Shown one piece after another: positions 11,131 to 22,429 of a stretch of DNA of 64,000 nucleotides; within the stretch, counting starts at the first letter, position 1; every line of letters starts with the position of its first letter. The notes under the pieces were generated by a model. It was not told where the DNA came from. It saw only the letters and a program-made list of their open reading frames with translations, and made no database searches. A program made the position numbers and the translations under genes. The stretch is taken from the NCBI GenBank assembly GCA_016081115.2, contig CM071936.1:87659943-87723942 (forward strand), in the 5' to 3' direction. The stretch is from Rehmannia glutinosa (taxonomy: Eukaryota; Streptophyta; Magnoliopsida; Lamiales; Orobanchaceae).

Positions 11131-11430
11131 CAATCACACGGAAATCATGACAAATTACCGGCAAAAGTAAAGCCAAGTAAAACAAAACAACGAAGAGCAT
11201 GAATAAAAACCATAAGATGAAATTCCCCAATTATGCAAAATAATTCAAATACAGTCATAGCCCAATTAAGCAGTTCTCTAAAACTACTTATTGGGGGGGA
11301 CAATGATGAAGCTAGTAGTACAGAAATATAAAAACATAAATGGTTGCGAAGAGCCATGAAATTGTTCTAGAAAAGCAGCAAAAATAAATTGTTCATAAGT
11401 ACAGACAGAAGAACAGTAAAGCAGGAATTA
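11131..11430. other. Spacer between tandem array and antisense ORF
   Basis: AT-rich sequence with a G run (TTGGGGGGG-like) near 11290. It is probably the 3' untranslated part of the antisense gene. I see no coding signal here. Confidence 0.4.
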
Positions 11431-11433
11431 AGC

Positions 11434-13473
11434 AGTGCCCCCAGCCGAGATAGTTGAGCCCCCAGGATTAGTGACCTCATCGCCATCTTAAGCAATATTT
11501 TCCTCAGTGTCGCTGCTTAGAGTTTTAGGGACAAGATGTAGGAGAGAGGTAGGAGAAGCAGGATCAATAGGAGGTTGAGAAGCTGGAGCCAGGTCCTCAG
11601 GGACGGCAACATCAGCTTGGCCCTATAGGGCAGCAGTTATGGCATTTAATTCCAAGAGAACCTCCTTTGTGTCTAGAACTGGAAGCTCATATCCCTTCTC
11701 CTGAGAAATGCAAGCAATGACTTGGAGTCCATGTTCTAGATAAGGAATGGAGGCCTCAGCGATAGCCTCCTAGACTTTCTCCAAATTCAGAAACTGCTCC
11801 TTCTCGTGGGCCCATTCGGCTTGTGATTTAGCCTTACCTTTGGCCATGGCCTCCCGGATGGCCCTAAGTTTCTCCTCCTCGAAACGATTGGCCTAGGTGT
11901 GTGCCTTGTTAAGTGCAGTTTGAATCTCGGTTTCCAGGGTGTCTATCCAGTCGTGAAGATTCAACAAGCTCTTCTCTAAGGTAGCATTATGCACCCGGAG
12001 TTCAAGTTCAACCTGGGAAGTTAGGCCACCCTTAACATTCTTAACAAGGGACCCCATATGGAGGACCATCTAGCAAGAAATGTTTTATACTTAATTAGTA
12101 AATCAACAGTAAGATAGTAAGAGCAAAAATAAAGGGAGTATTAAATAAAGCAAGAAATACGTACCTAGGAGGCCAAATCGGCCATACAAATCATCTAAGT
12201 TTCAAAGTTGGATGACTAAAGGAGTTATAGGTCATGGGGAGTGACCAAGTTTTAGATCCAGAGGGCGCCCCTTTCAGGGTCATGCACCTATAGAAGAGAA
12301 GGTTGTCCAGGGAAAGTAACAATGGTTTCCTAGGGCATAATTCGAGTCTGGCGAGTGGGTCGAGAGGCACCAGTGGCCAAGCTGGCTAGCCATTTGGCCC
12401 TGGTGGATGAGGTCCACGGGAGAAGAAGAGCTCTGTGAGTGATAACTTGGAAGCTCAAGACGATAAAAGGTTGGGACCTTAATCCGAGGAGGTCATATCA
12501 AAGGAGGAGGGCCCTGCCCCTCAGGGTGACTCAGATGATTGACAACTTTCCTGGCACGGATACAGGCGACAATACGTTCATTCATCATTTGACCTGCAGA
12601 GAGGCACAAAAGCATATTAAGAAGTGTTATTGTTCCATAAGGAAATAAAGAAATACAAACATATACATAAAGAGTAAGGCAAAGGAATGGCCAGGGGGCT
12701 CAGTCGAAAATGATGAAGCAAAGGTCAGGATTCGGTCAACAGTTGGGCATGATAAAGGTCAGAGTTCAGATCACAAGTCAGTGGCTCCGAAAAGGAGGAA
12801 CTTAGACAGTCGGCCCCTAGTGAGGCATTTATGTGACCCACTTGGTAGGGAAGTACCAAAGAATTGGGGAGAAAATAAAGAAAAACTTTTTTTCTAAGCC
12901 TTATTGGAATTGGAAATCCCGTCTATGAACTTGGCAAAACCATGACTCGTGAAGTAAAAAAAACTAGGGGGATTGGAAGGCTTAGCATGATAAAAATCAC
13001 GCCAGAGCTGAGTATTATGTACCTCCCCAAAGTGAGAACGGACCATGTAAAAACTCAGTAGCAAGCGAATGGAATTTGGGACTATTTGCGGGATGGGGAT
13101 CCCAAAAGATTTTGAGATATGTCACAAAAAGTCGGGCACAGAGAACTTTAAGCCTGCCTCCATTTGCTCCACAAAGAAGGTTATATACCCCCTGGCGGGA
13201 TTATGTAGCTTATCCTGGGGACTAGGAAGTCTAAGTTTAAACGGAGAAATACCCTCATTAACATGCAATTTATCCAGGTTCATCTCAGACAAGGTGGTAT
13301 GAACATTAGGGTGTGATGGGTGAGAGCTATAGAAGACCATGGGGCGAAAGAAAAGGGAGCAAAGCACTTAAAAGAAAGAAGAGAGAAGGAGAGAAGCTGA
13401 ATATATAAAAAGAAAAGCAAATTTAATGCAAACAGGAAAAGAGTAAGAGGAACTTACTTAAGCGGCTAGCCAT
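11434..13473 (-). pseudogene. Tat antisense ORF, two or more exons, with stops
   Basis: This minus-strand gene is decayed and of unknown function. Exon 1 is short (13458-13473, MASRL). A 91-base intron (13367-13457) has donor GTAAGT and a pyrimidine-rich acceptor ending TTTTAAG. Joining the exons continues straight into the main frame, which contains MNLDKLHVNEGISPF, GYITFFVEQMEAGLKF and, after a TGA, SFGIPIPQIVPNSIRLLLSF. The resemblance is to plant transposon proteins with a mobile-type domain; I call this from motif layout only. After a degenerate central part, 12068-11434 reads as a charged coiled coil (ELELRVHNATLEKSLLNL, FEEEKLRAIREAMAKGKAKS) with an acidic tail and several TAG stops. 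Other introns are likely in 12.1-12.6 kb. Confidence 0.7.
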
Positions 13474-13827
13474 GCAGGGAGCTGTGATCGAGAAAGGAGA
13501 TAAATACTAAAGGAAGCATGAAGGAAGAAGATGGAAAAATGAGAGCAGTTCCCTTACAAAAATAAGGGCGAATCTTACTGGTTAAGGCTGAATGAGAAGC
13601 AAGCAACGACAACCGTAGAATGGGATAAGATGAACGGTCGGAAGGTGAATGGATAAGGATTTGAGGGGATTGATGTGATGCACCATTATGGGCGTGTATA
13701 TGAAGCGGCAGTCAAATTCAAAATGTCAACCACCTTAAAATTACCGCCCAAAATCTCTAGGACCAGTCGCATGCCTACTCTAGTGGATGGATCTACCATC
13801 TTAATCCACATAGAGTAGGGGGGTAAC
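13474..13827 (+). other. Tat 3' noncoding region and polypurine tract
   Basis: This is probably also the promoter side of the antisense gene. A purine-rich tract, GAGTAGGGGGGTAAC (13813-13827), directly precedes the LTR start. No gene is visible. Confidence 0.6.
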
Positions 13828-15385
13828 TGATCTGGCCCAACTTGGGTAGGAACAAGCCTACCTAGATAGACCTGCCAGTGGGCAGATCTTTTAAGTAAAG
13901 AATAAGGCTAAGACAATCAAGCCAATAGAAGTTGGGATTGGAGAGCTCTTCCAGAGGAACTGAGGAGATAGGCAGATCTACCAACGGAAAGAACTAAACC
14001 CGTATTTAATGACCAATGTGACTGGATGTGATATAAAGGCTTGGAGTAACTACTGAATGAGGGTAGGCGACGATAGATATGGCTAATTATGAGACATAAA
14101 GATGGGTGGCAGCTCGACTGAAGAAGGGTATTTAATACAAAAACATTCCCTGACCTTATCATTAATGAGCCGGATTTAGAGGCTGGAAAGGGGGTAGGTC
14201 GCCATACCTGCCATGGAGTAAGTATGTACAGGGGATGATGATGTGAACCGCAACAACGACTGTCCATACGACCCAACAACAATATGTTGTTAACCCAAGA
14301 TCTTCACTAGTTCGGTTAAAGATTGGTGGAAACCTCGACCCATTGCTTAGAAAAGCAAGAACCTCGGTAAGCGTAGACGCCACAAATGAATGTGTAAGTT
14401 CGCTTCATAAGTTGGTAATCACAACAAGATGAACAATCTTGAGCTCTTGGAAAACCCAAAGGGTTGGAGAGAAAAATCTCAATTCAATATTCAATATCAA
14501 AGTTCTTCTGAAAAAAAAACAGTGTTTGCCTTATATAGGCGACTCAAAGCAAGCCCTAAACAAACTAGAAAGGAAAAGAAGTCTAAACCCAAAAGGAAAC
14601 TCAATCACAATCAACATTCACGTGTGAGCGAAAATACGCATCCGAGATTTTCGAATCTATCCTTGAGTCTTCATAAAGGTTGTATCCCTTTCTCTTAGCT
14701 TTCCATAGCAACTTGAATCATACCAATACCAGTTTTGTAGAGAAAGTTATGACCCAAATACTAAACCCTGCCAGTGCTGACCTGCACAGATGCACGGGCC
14801 GTGCGTGTAGGCACGGGTTGCCCGTGCGTCAAACCGAAAGCCCTATTTTCATTCACCAAGGCACACGGGCCATCCGTGGAGGCACGGGCTACCCGTACGT
14901 CAAGTCAAAACTCGACTTTGTCTTCGACTTTGACCCTGCTTGTACCAAACTCGAAATATAAACTTAAGACGCGGCCTTAAAGGTTTATTTGGCCTCCAAA
15001 ATATCAAAACGACTCAAAACAACGTAAATAAGCACCTAATCTATGATAAATAAATACAAGAACTCAAGAACTCAGTTACATAGTCTTCAAGAACTCGAGA
15101 TAACTTGCATTTGGTGTTGCCTGGATCCTTCATCAGATGACCTGCTGGAAGTGACCCTTGAGGAGGGAAGACGTGTCAGCGAGTAACTTTGATGGACTTT
15201 TAGAGGAGATTGGTCAGAGACCAATCAGAATACGACACGTGGATCCCTTTGGGAAAGAGGGAAGAGCCATAATCCAGGTATAAAAGGGGCATTTCATGCA
15301 TGGGAAAAAGGTTACATCTTAATACTCTATTTTCACTTTATATTCATATACTTGTTAATCCAATATTCCAATTCTAACTTTAGCA
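13828..15385 (+). repeat. Tat 3' LTR, split by a solo LTR
   Basis: The LTR begins TGATCTGGCCCAAC right after a polypurine tract and is interrupted at 14241 by another LTR. It resumes at 15141 and has a TATA box (TATAAAAG, 15279-15286). The proposed end at TTTAGCA (15385) is where copia-derived minus-strand sequence begins. Without the 5' LTR in the window the end could be off by tens of bases. Confidence 0.65.
14242..15135 (-). mobile_element. Solo LTR (894 bp), minus orientation
   Basis: The element is bounded by TG and CA and flanked by perfect 5-bp target duplications GATGA (14237-14241 and 15136-15140). On the minus strand it reads TGATGAAGGATCCAGGCAAC at its start and GGTTCACA at its end. 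It has a CG-rich palindromic block (plus 14793-14905) upstream of a TATA box (CTATATAAG, minus strand, about 14530-14538). No internal region is present, so it is a solo LTR, probably left by recombination between two LTRs. Its superfamily is unknown. Confidence 0.8.
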
Positions 15386-15399
15386 TGAAAACCCTCCAG

Positions 15400-16235
15400 T
15401 TTAGGATTTGCAGGTGCGACGAGGAGCAAAAGTTGGGTCCTTGATAGTCCAGCTCATCCAGGAAAAATTAAGATGTATCTTGTTCAGATGTCTTAGTTGT
15501 GGGCCTGCCAACTGTGTCTTTTTCAGATTCATGAGGTTGAGCAGCTGCTTGAGTTTCAGTGCTTTAACCAACATCCCTATCCTTTGATTTTTGTTGTTCC
15601 TTGACACTAGCTTTCTCAATCTCAATTGTGGCAGACTTAGCTGGCTCAACAACTTTGTCAGCCTTATTCATAAGCCTCCTTTTGGTATTTCTTTCCAGGG
15701 GAACTTCACCCTCAACTTGTTCTGGTTCTACAGTTGTGAATGTTGTCTCTCCAGCTTTACAGTTGTCTTGCAGGGCACATCTGTTCTCTTCTTTATAATG
15801 ACGAGAGAGGGAGCTAGAACAGGCTTAGGTGAGGGGGCTTTAGCAGAAACAACTGTGTCCTTGGGGATATGCTCAGTTGATTCCCCCACAGAGGTAGCAA
15901 ACTTCTAGGCATGGGCCTGCTTCTGGGCGCCAGAGAGGTTGGCCTTGAACATCTTCTTGTTTGCATGGAAGGGGTTTCCCATTGCGAAGGGAAACACACT
16001 TCTTCTCCATCAAATGACCTAGAATTAGGCCATATCCCAGCGAACTTGCAAACTTCCCATCATCAACCACCTTGATGTTGAGTACATTTTGGCACATCTT
16101 ACCAAAAATGAACTCAGCCAGTTTACCTCTTTTTCCACCATACTCAGGCTTGGCTATCTCTTTCCAAGTCGTAGTCAGATATCCTTGGAATCAACTCTCT
16201 TGGATTTTCACCATAAGGAACTTGTTGTAGTTCTT
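15400..16235 (-). pseudogene. Unidentified copia downstream ORF, broken
   Basis: Continuing in the gag direction, the minus strand encodes MCQNVLNIKVVDDGKF followed by ASSLGYGLILGHLMEKK, then a Lys/Glu-rich low-complexity tail (KADKVVEPAKSATIEIEKAS) in a shifted frame. It is not a zinc knuckle, protease or integrase, so either pol has been deleted or this is an extra ORF. A similarity to envelope-like ORFs at the 3' end of some copia elements is possible, but I cannot confirm it. The polypeptide is interrupted by at least two frameshifts and two TAG stops. Confidence 0.45.
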
Positions 16236-16320
16236 ATTAAAGAACTTGTTGAATCTTTTCACCATAAGGCAATCTCCTCTTGGTCAATGGTATCCTTGGA
16301 ATCAACTCTCTTGGATTTTC
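16180..16320. repeat. Local duplication in the copia gag tail
   Basis: A 30-base segment starting TATCCTTGGAATCAACTCTC occurs at 16180-16209 and again at 16291-16320. TTTTCACCATAAGG and AATCTCCTCTTG are also repeated nearby. The pattern suggests slippage or filler DNA at a rearrangement. Confidence 0.8.
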
Positions 16321-17034
16321 CAGCCAGTAAAGCAGTTGTCTTGGGTACAACAATCTCCTCTTGCTCTTTCCTTCGGAGCTCAAATTCATAAGTTTTCAAA
16401 TCTGAGAATAACTCATGTTTGGAGATTCTTGTCAAGACCATAGAGTGTCTCAAGGCCATCACCTTAATTTCCCACTCAGCTGGGAGCGTCCTCAAAATAT
16501 TCGTACACATCTCCTTCTGTGTGTATTTTTTTCCAAGAGCAGAGAGCTCATTTGTTATCTTCGTAAATCTAGCAACGAACTGATCCAGAGTTTCACCTGC
16601 AATCCTTTTAAAATTTTCAAATTTTTGTACAACAATAGTTAATTTATTTTCTTTAATTTGTTCTGATCCTTCACAAATTAAAGTTAGCTTTTCCCAAATT
16701 TCTTTAGCCATTCTGCATGATTTGACTTTGTTGAACATGGCTTTGTCAAGAGTCTTGTACAAAATATCTTAAGCAACATTGACCAAGTTGTATCTCTTTC
16801 TATTTTCATTGGTTCACTCCATTCGAGGCTTTTTACCATAGCAAGCTCTCCTTCAGCCGCGGGTGCAGCAGCAGCCCTTACAACTATGTTCACTTTCATT
16901 ATTTGTAGGGGTCCATCCTCAATGACAAACTACATCTCATTGTGTAAAGCTGCAAGATGTGTCTGCATGCGAATCTTCCAGTCATCAAATTCCTCAACAG
17001 TAAACGTAGGAATGCGAGATAGATTTACTTCCAT
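16256..17034 (-). pseudogene. gag: Copia gag, broken
   Basis: ATG at 17034 starts MEVNLSRIPTFTVEEFDDWK, the usual N-terminus of copia gag, in which the next region should hold WKIRMQTHL. The UBN2-type gag domain follows as LYKTLDKAMFNKVKSC, AKEIWEKL, GETLDQFVARFTKI and TLPAEWEIKVMAL. It is interrupted by a TAG (after HNEM), a frameshift between about 16830 and 16880, and a TAA before DILYKTL. The C-terminus runs into a local duplication at 16180-16320. Its function would be particle assembly; this copy is inactive. Confidence 0.85.
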
Positions 17035-17141
17035 GATAATAACTTGCTTTTAAAAGAAAATTTTAAAACAATAAGTGTTGTACTTTGAAAACGATTGAGA
17101 TCTAGTTCAGTAACCAGTGCGAAAGGTCTTTTAAACCAACC

Positions 17142-17153
17142 GCTCTGATACCA
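17142..17153 (-). promoter_or_regulatory. Copia primer-binding site (initiator Met tRNA)
   Basis: On the minus strand the sequence TGGTATCAGAGC follows the LTR end by two bases. It is complementary to the 3' end of initiator tRNA-Met and is the normal copia primer site. Confidence 0.92.
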
Positions 17154-17155
17154 CC

Positions 17156-18639
17156 TGTAGGTCCCAAAAAGGTGTTTAAGTTAAGTCTAGAAGGGGAAGG
17201 GGTTGAACAGACTTAACCAATTTTCGATTTTTGTCCTTAAATTAGAGTTTTATTGCAAGTCAACTTAGTCCTTGAGGGACAACTTTGTTCAACTTCAACA
17301 GTAGAGTTAGCCACTCAACAGACTCAAAAGAGCTGTTGATAAGATAACTCAGGTGAGTGAGATGACCTTTTTAGAAATACAATACACTTGATTTTTCAGT
17401 GGAAGTCTTACACCCTTTGTTAAAATATATTTTCAACATTTGTTTTATGGTTAAGTTATTTTCAATAGACTTAGCAAATTTATCTAACATCAGATATAAA
17501 TAAGCAAGAAAAAAATGTGTTGAAAGATAAAAGACACAAAACAATTTTATAGTGGTTCGAGGATGGGGTAATTCCTCTACTCCACTCTTCTCCAACTCCT
17601 GTATGAATCCACTAAAGTAACAGTGACTTTGTTACAATAGTACAACAGTCCAAGCTTAGCCTTGATCACACAATTGGCTTCACTTCTGGGACTCAGCTTT
17701 TCACAAAACGGTTGTCCTACTACTTCAGCTCCTTTAGACTTTAAGATTTGATCACATAGCCCTCCAACAAGTCCAAAGCCTTGGTTCAAACTAGAATCTC
17801 ATTGCACTTCCTTTAACCTTGGTTGTGGAGACCCCTTGTCTTTCAACAATGTTCCTCTTCAACAGTTTGAAGTTTTCTTTTCTTCACTGAGTGTGGTCGA
17901 TCAATTTACTTCAAGTTTTAGGCTTGAGGATAGAGTGTATAGCTTGAGAGTATTTTTCACTTTGCTCAGATTGCTTGAATGCTCTTATTTGTCGTTAGTT
18001 GCATAAGTGTTCTCTCTCTTAAGTTCCTCAGCCTTTTATAGTGCCTATTTGAAAAATGTATCCGTTGAAGAGATAGATCCATTTTTTAAACTATACTTCA
18101 TGGTCGTTGGCTTATCTTATTATGCAGAGCATTTGATGTAGACTAAACCTTTGTATTAATGCTCTGCACCATGCCTGAAACTCTGCAAGTTTGCAGGAGT
18201 ATCCCATTGGTTCCCAGCCATTTGCACTCTTTCAGTAAAACAACTTTATGGTTGCAGTCTGTCATGTTTCCTCTTTTAGCAAAGATTTGACTTTAATTTG
18301 CTTATCAACGGACATTTTCAGCTTTCTTGAGTCTTTTTTGCTGTTGAACCCCTTTGATAGTATTCTCCACTTATATGAGAGTGACTTAGCTGTCAGTCTG
18401 CTGACTGAGATAACTTTTTGGTACTTGACTGATCCTTCACTGCAATACTTAGCTGACACATATCAGAGTCTTCACTTCAATCTTCAGTCAACTTCTGCAA
18501 TCTTCAACTTGGTTGTTTTGACTCAGCTAATAGAACCCTATCTATTACATATTTGATTTTATAGCAGAATTAGAGTGCCAACTTCCTAATCTAAGTTTTA
18601 CATAACATCATCAAATCTATACAAATAAATTTCCCAACA
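17156..18639 (-). repeat. Copia 5' LTR (1484 bp), minus strand
   Basis: On the minus strand the LTR starts TGTTGGGAAATTTATTTG and ends GGGACCTACA, two bases before the primer site. The short inverted ends are TGT and ACA. Only this copy is in the window. Confidence 0.82.
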
Positions 18640-19158
18640 CTTGACTGTAATCCCCCATTTATCTGCAATCTCTACCTGAGATTACAACAGGACCGACGAA
18701 AATAATGTTCCTCAACTCTATGTTGTTATGGATTGAAAAATATTGCCCAATCGAAACACCCTCTCACGGACCTCCGATGGAAAAATGCAAAAATATCTTA
18801 TCTAAGATTCAATTTGGGTTTATGCGGTCAAAAGATAAGACCTTTTTTTTGCACTGCTTTTTTCATTCATTGTTTTTTTTCCTATTTTGATTGTTTTTCT
18901 CTTACTAATATTTCAGGTTTAATGTGTTGTTATACGTAAATCTAATCTAAAAGGTATGTAAAACCATTTCTCTGCAAAAAGGAAGAATTGTCAGCATTGT
19001 GTTCTTGAGCTATATGAATTTGAAGCAATAATGTATTTACTGTCATTACATTTTGTGGTTAATATGGTCATCAATTTGGGCCGGGGTGGTTCTCAGGTAC
19101 CAACGTATTTGTATCTTCTCATTGGTCTTGATGTTTGTGTATGTACTTTTAGATAATG
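18640..19158. other. Unassigned intergenic DNA
   Basis: I see no gene or repeat structure here beyond poly-T runs near 18840-18900. Confidence 0.5.
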
Positions 19159-19308
19159 CATGCCTTGTTTAATAAAAAAAGGATGAACCCCATCCCTAAG
19201 GGCCCCTACTGCCCTTTCCCTAGAGCTTTATGGAGGAGGTGAATCGCAGGATGTGCCTCAACAAGTCAGGATCCTGAGCTGACTGAGTCACCACATGCCT
19301 TGTTTAAT
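19159..19308 (-). mobile_element. tRNA-derived SINE with 15-bp target duplication
   Basis: A 120-base insert (19174-19293) is flanked by a perfect 15-base direct repeat CATGCCTTGTTTAAT (19159-19173 and 19294-19308). On the minus strand it starts with an A-box-like GGTGACTCAGTCAGCTCAGG, has a degenerate B-box-like GCGATTCACCTCC, and ends in a T run. These traits fit a SINE transcribed by RNA polymerase III. A related copy is at 54645-54770. Confidence 0.82.
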
Positions 19309-19879
19309 CATCTTGCATAATTGCATTGTAGGCCTAACTCAATGGTCCATCTATTGTTGGTTAGAAATGGTCTCCTTGATTGAACATTGATCGTTTTATT
19401 TGGCTCTTAGGGGTATAGAGTTAGGTTTTAGATGCTCAGAAGCCTGTTAAGTGATGGTATGAGCAGATTCTGCAAATGAGTATTGAAGTTGCTTGACATT
19501 GGTGAATTTATGCTAGCATGCTAGCCATCTTCTCTTAAGTCTTGGTATTTTGTAATCTTTTCGTATTATGGCAATCATATTACTAATTTCTATGGGCTTT
19601 TTGACACTAGAAGTTATGTTATTTGTGAGGAACTAATATAAATATCAAAGTGTATCTGAAAGCTAAACCATTATCTTGATACTCTTGATTTTTCATAAAC
19701 TAATCAATTATATTATAAAATTCAGGTGACATTGGTTTGATAAACAATTGTCAGTGAAAAACAATGAATATTGTGTGAATAGACCTTACACAGGCAAGTA
19801 CTCCCTTGTTGATAACAATAAACATTGATTGAGCTTCATATCTTTTCACATATAGGTGATTTTGTAATTCATTTGTCGA
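19309..19879. other. Unassigned intergenic DNA
   Basis: AT-rich sequence without a recognisable gene or repeat. Confidence 0.5.
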
Positions 19880-20689
19880 ACTATACAAAAAAAATTAGCC
19901 ACCCACGTAAAATGGCTTCGGTAATGCTAAAAATTTGCCGGCAATTAAATTGCCGACAATATTCCAACAAACCAAAACTGCAGTAAAATCGTTGTTTCCA
20001 GAATAATCACCGACAATTTTTTGAATGTTTGTAATTACCGCAGATTATCGTCAGATAAATTGCAAAAAAATTGTAGGTAAGTTCATGTTTGTTATTGTTG
20101 GAGACAATTTGCCTACTACATTCATCGGTAATTAGCAAATGATATTGTCGTTGGTAATGATTATGAAAATTGTTGGTAACTGTTGGTATTTTTGTCTTGC
20201 CTACTACATTTTCACGGGTAATTTTGTCGGTAATTAGCAAGAAATATCAAGTATTTTTTGTCTTGTAGTTCTTTTTATATTTTTGTAGGCAATTAGTAGG
20301 TAATCTATTTGTGGGCATGTATACATTATATTTCAAGAATTGTCTCAGAGTCTACCGTAATGCAATTGAATCATAATATAATAAAGATACTCATGTATAC
20401 AAATTAAAATCCCAAAATGAACCCATTAATATAATGCAAAAACGTACTTAAGATATCCTAGAAATAGTGCAAAACGATAATACCAAAAGTAACAAGCATG
20501 TTAAAAGTGTGAATAATAAAAGACTACCAAATACGCCAAATAAGCACAAAATGTTGATACTAAAACAACGTAAGCTACATCAGAAAGCGCACTCATCATC
20601 ATCGCCGCCCTCATCATCATCACCAAAGATGTTGGGGTGGTGGTTGAGTTCTCGACATTCCATCAATACGCCGCAACAAACGTTTTGTC

Positions 20690-22290
20690 AAGTCTTTCAA
20701 ATTCTTAATATCCTCATCTTGTTGTATAATTCTTTGTCATAGTTCATTAATTTCTTCACTATTCTCATTGGACCGGATTGGAATGATGTAGGTGGTCTAG
20801 TACCATAATACTCACATGCTTCAGATTCAAGACCATAAGTTCCATTTCTATTCGCTCCACCCACAATATTTGGGACCATAAGTTCCATTTCTATTCGCTC
20901 CACCCACAACATCCAAATACAACTTATTTTCATCTACAGTCTCATTGGCTTGTGTCAACTCCTCCAGCTTAGAAGTAAAAGTATCTTGAAATTTTTTAAA
21001 ATCATATGAAATATTAGTATAGAGAACATAGTGGAAAGGGAGGGGTCATGACAAAGCTATAGATTAAAGTAGATGGCTAATTTGAGTAGATTACATGAAT
21101 TATTTTGGACTTCGCATTAGTAAATGTCTTGCCATCATGATTTTTTGTGTGGGTGTGGAGATGCAACTCTGGGGCTGTTAGTTTACATCCGAGTTGCCGA
21201 ACCTAAATATTTGGAAATAATACAACTCAATGATTTTATTAGCATATAAAATTATTACTATTTAATTAAACAAATGCAACAAAAAAATAAATTTTCTTAC
21301 CCTGAACTCTTCAAAGTATAAATCCTTAGTTTCTTTAGAAACAACCTTCCACTTGTAACCTTCAAAATCTATCCTCTCCTCAATAATGCCCCTTATCAAG
21401 CAAGAGCATGTTCCAGATGGTTCTAAACTGTAAAAGAATGGTCAAAAAATTATTGACAATTATTAAAAGACAAAGTGCTAGCTTTTGAAGGTTGATAATA
21501 TAATGACTTTGTCATAATATAATGTCCAGCAGAAGCTAAACACAGGCACAATCAGGGGTTTCTCATTCTTTGAAAATCTTTATTCATTTTGCTTTGTTGT
21601 TTTTTACTATGGAACACCACAAAACACAATAAAACAAACAAGATTAGCAATAGTTACCAAATCACCACAGCCAGCCTGCCAGGTGAGATGTCACATATAT
21701 TGGGAGCTATCTTCATTCTATTAAGTGCCACTTTATCATTTAGACCTTGTTAACATATAACTAAGTCTATCTTCAAGGTAAAACTCGAAGAACTCTATTA
21801 TTACGAAACGACATAATGCATTTTAATTATGAACATATCAATTATTCAATTTCTATAGCATAAGTTATAAATCTATCACATAGATGAATTGAAATCTATA
21901 TATGTATCTTGTTTGATTAAAAAAAATAAGGAATGGTCCATTCAAAAGTTCACGAATATTACTTACAATTTACCCCGTAAATACACCGGCAATCGTCTTT
22001 TAGATGTCTCAGATCCAATAGTAGGGGCCACTTCAGATGTGTGTGCTGTCGACTGCTCCCGTGATGGTGTATGTGACGAAGTAGGCAATCGTGATGCCCT
22101 TGACTGTGTATCCGATGGAGCAGATGGATGTGGATCGGATGGAGGTTGAGATGGTGCTGCTGGTGATGAATGTGTAGTCTTTTTCCTCTTGATGAGATCT
22201 CGATGTCTACCCATTTCAATATTAGACCTACAAACATTCACAAAAAAATATAAGCAATCGTGATTTTGGATTGCTGCAGAATTCAAATAT
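20690..22290 (-). pseudogene. CACTA second ORF (Transposase_24-like)
   Basis: This is a non-catalytic CACTA product. The minus-strand exon near 22214 begins MGRHRDLIKRKKTTHSSPAA followed by a Ser/Pro/Thr-rich region. Next is a conserved segment at about 21410-21300 (SGTCSCLIRGIIEERIDFEG, then KWKVVSKETKDLYFEEF), then HLHTHTKNHDGKTFTNAKSK at about 21180-21110, and a C-terminal part ending at about 20697 (SFQSGPMRIVKKLMNYDKEL). Introns separate these segments. The THTKKxDGxxF and W..F.EF blocks are typical of Transposase_24-type CACTA proteins. Stops between exons make intactness uncertain. Confidence 0.72.
20831..20914. repeat. 42-bp tandem duplication in the CACTA ORF
   Basis: GACCATAAGTTCCATTTCTA plus the next 17 bases occurs at 20831-20867 and 20873-20909, a period of 42. 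It is a multiple of three and keeps the frame, so VGGANRNGTYG-type sequence is duplicated. Confidence 0.85.
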
Positions 22291-22429
22291 GCAACTCAGT
22301 TTATATGATGCTAAGAAATTCTATGTTACGCTGTATATCTGGATGTTAAGAAACTCTATCATAGGTAGAAATGAATTCATGAAACATAATAACCTCTGTA
22401 GGAAAGGAATGCAATCAACAATAAGATTT

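Larger units (their letters stand above)
6881..15385 (+). mobile_element. Tat-type Ty3/gypsy element, 3' two-thirds
   Basis: From 6881 the window carries reverse transcriptase, RNase H, a second RNase H, integrase, a tandem array, an antisense ORF and a 3' LTR, in that order. The second RNase H after the normal one and the tandem repeats plus antisense ORF between pol and the LTR are known traits of the Tat lineage (Retand, Grande and Ogre relatives). The 5' LTR, gag, protease and N-terminal reverse transcriptase are missing because Athila is inserted at 6880/6881; they should lie left of the window. The element is old: pol has many stops and shifts. Confidence 0.85.
15386..18639 (-). mobile_element. 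Ty1/copia element, 5' part, minus strand
   Basis: Reading on the minus strand, the order is LTR (18639-17156), primer site, gag, then an unidentified ORF region that stops at the Tat LTR. The 3' part is absent. The simplest model is that Tat inserted into this element and the rest lies left of the window. The alternative is truncation before the Tat insertion. Confidence 0.75.

Noticed and set aside
14162..14383. Minus-strand open frame near 14.2-14.4 kb
   Set aside because: It crosses the boundary between a solo LTR and the Tat LTR, so it is a junction artefact.
15591..15908. Plus-strand open frames at 15.6-15.9 kb and 16.1-16.4 kb
   Set aside because: They are the opposite strand of the copia ORF region, which has recognisable gag on the minus strand.
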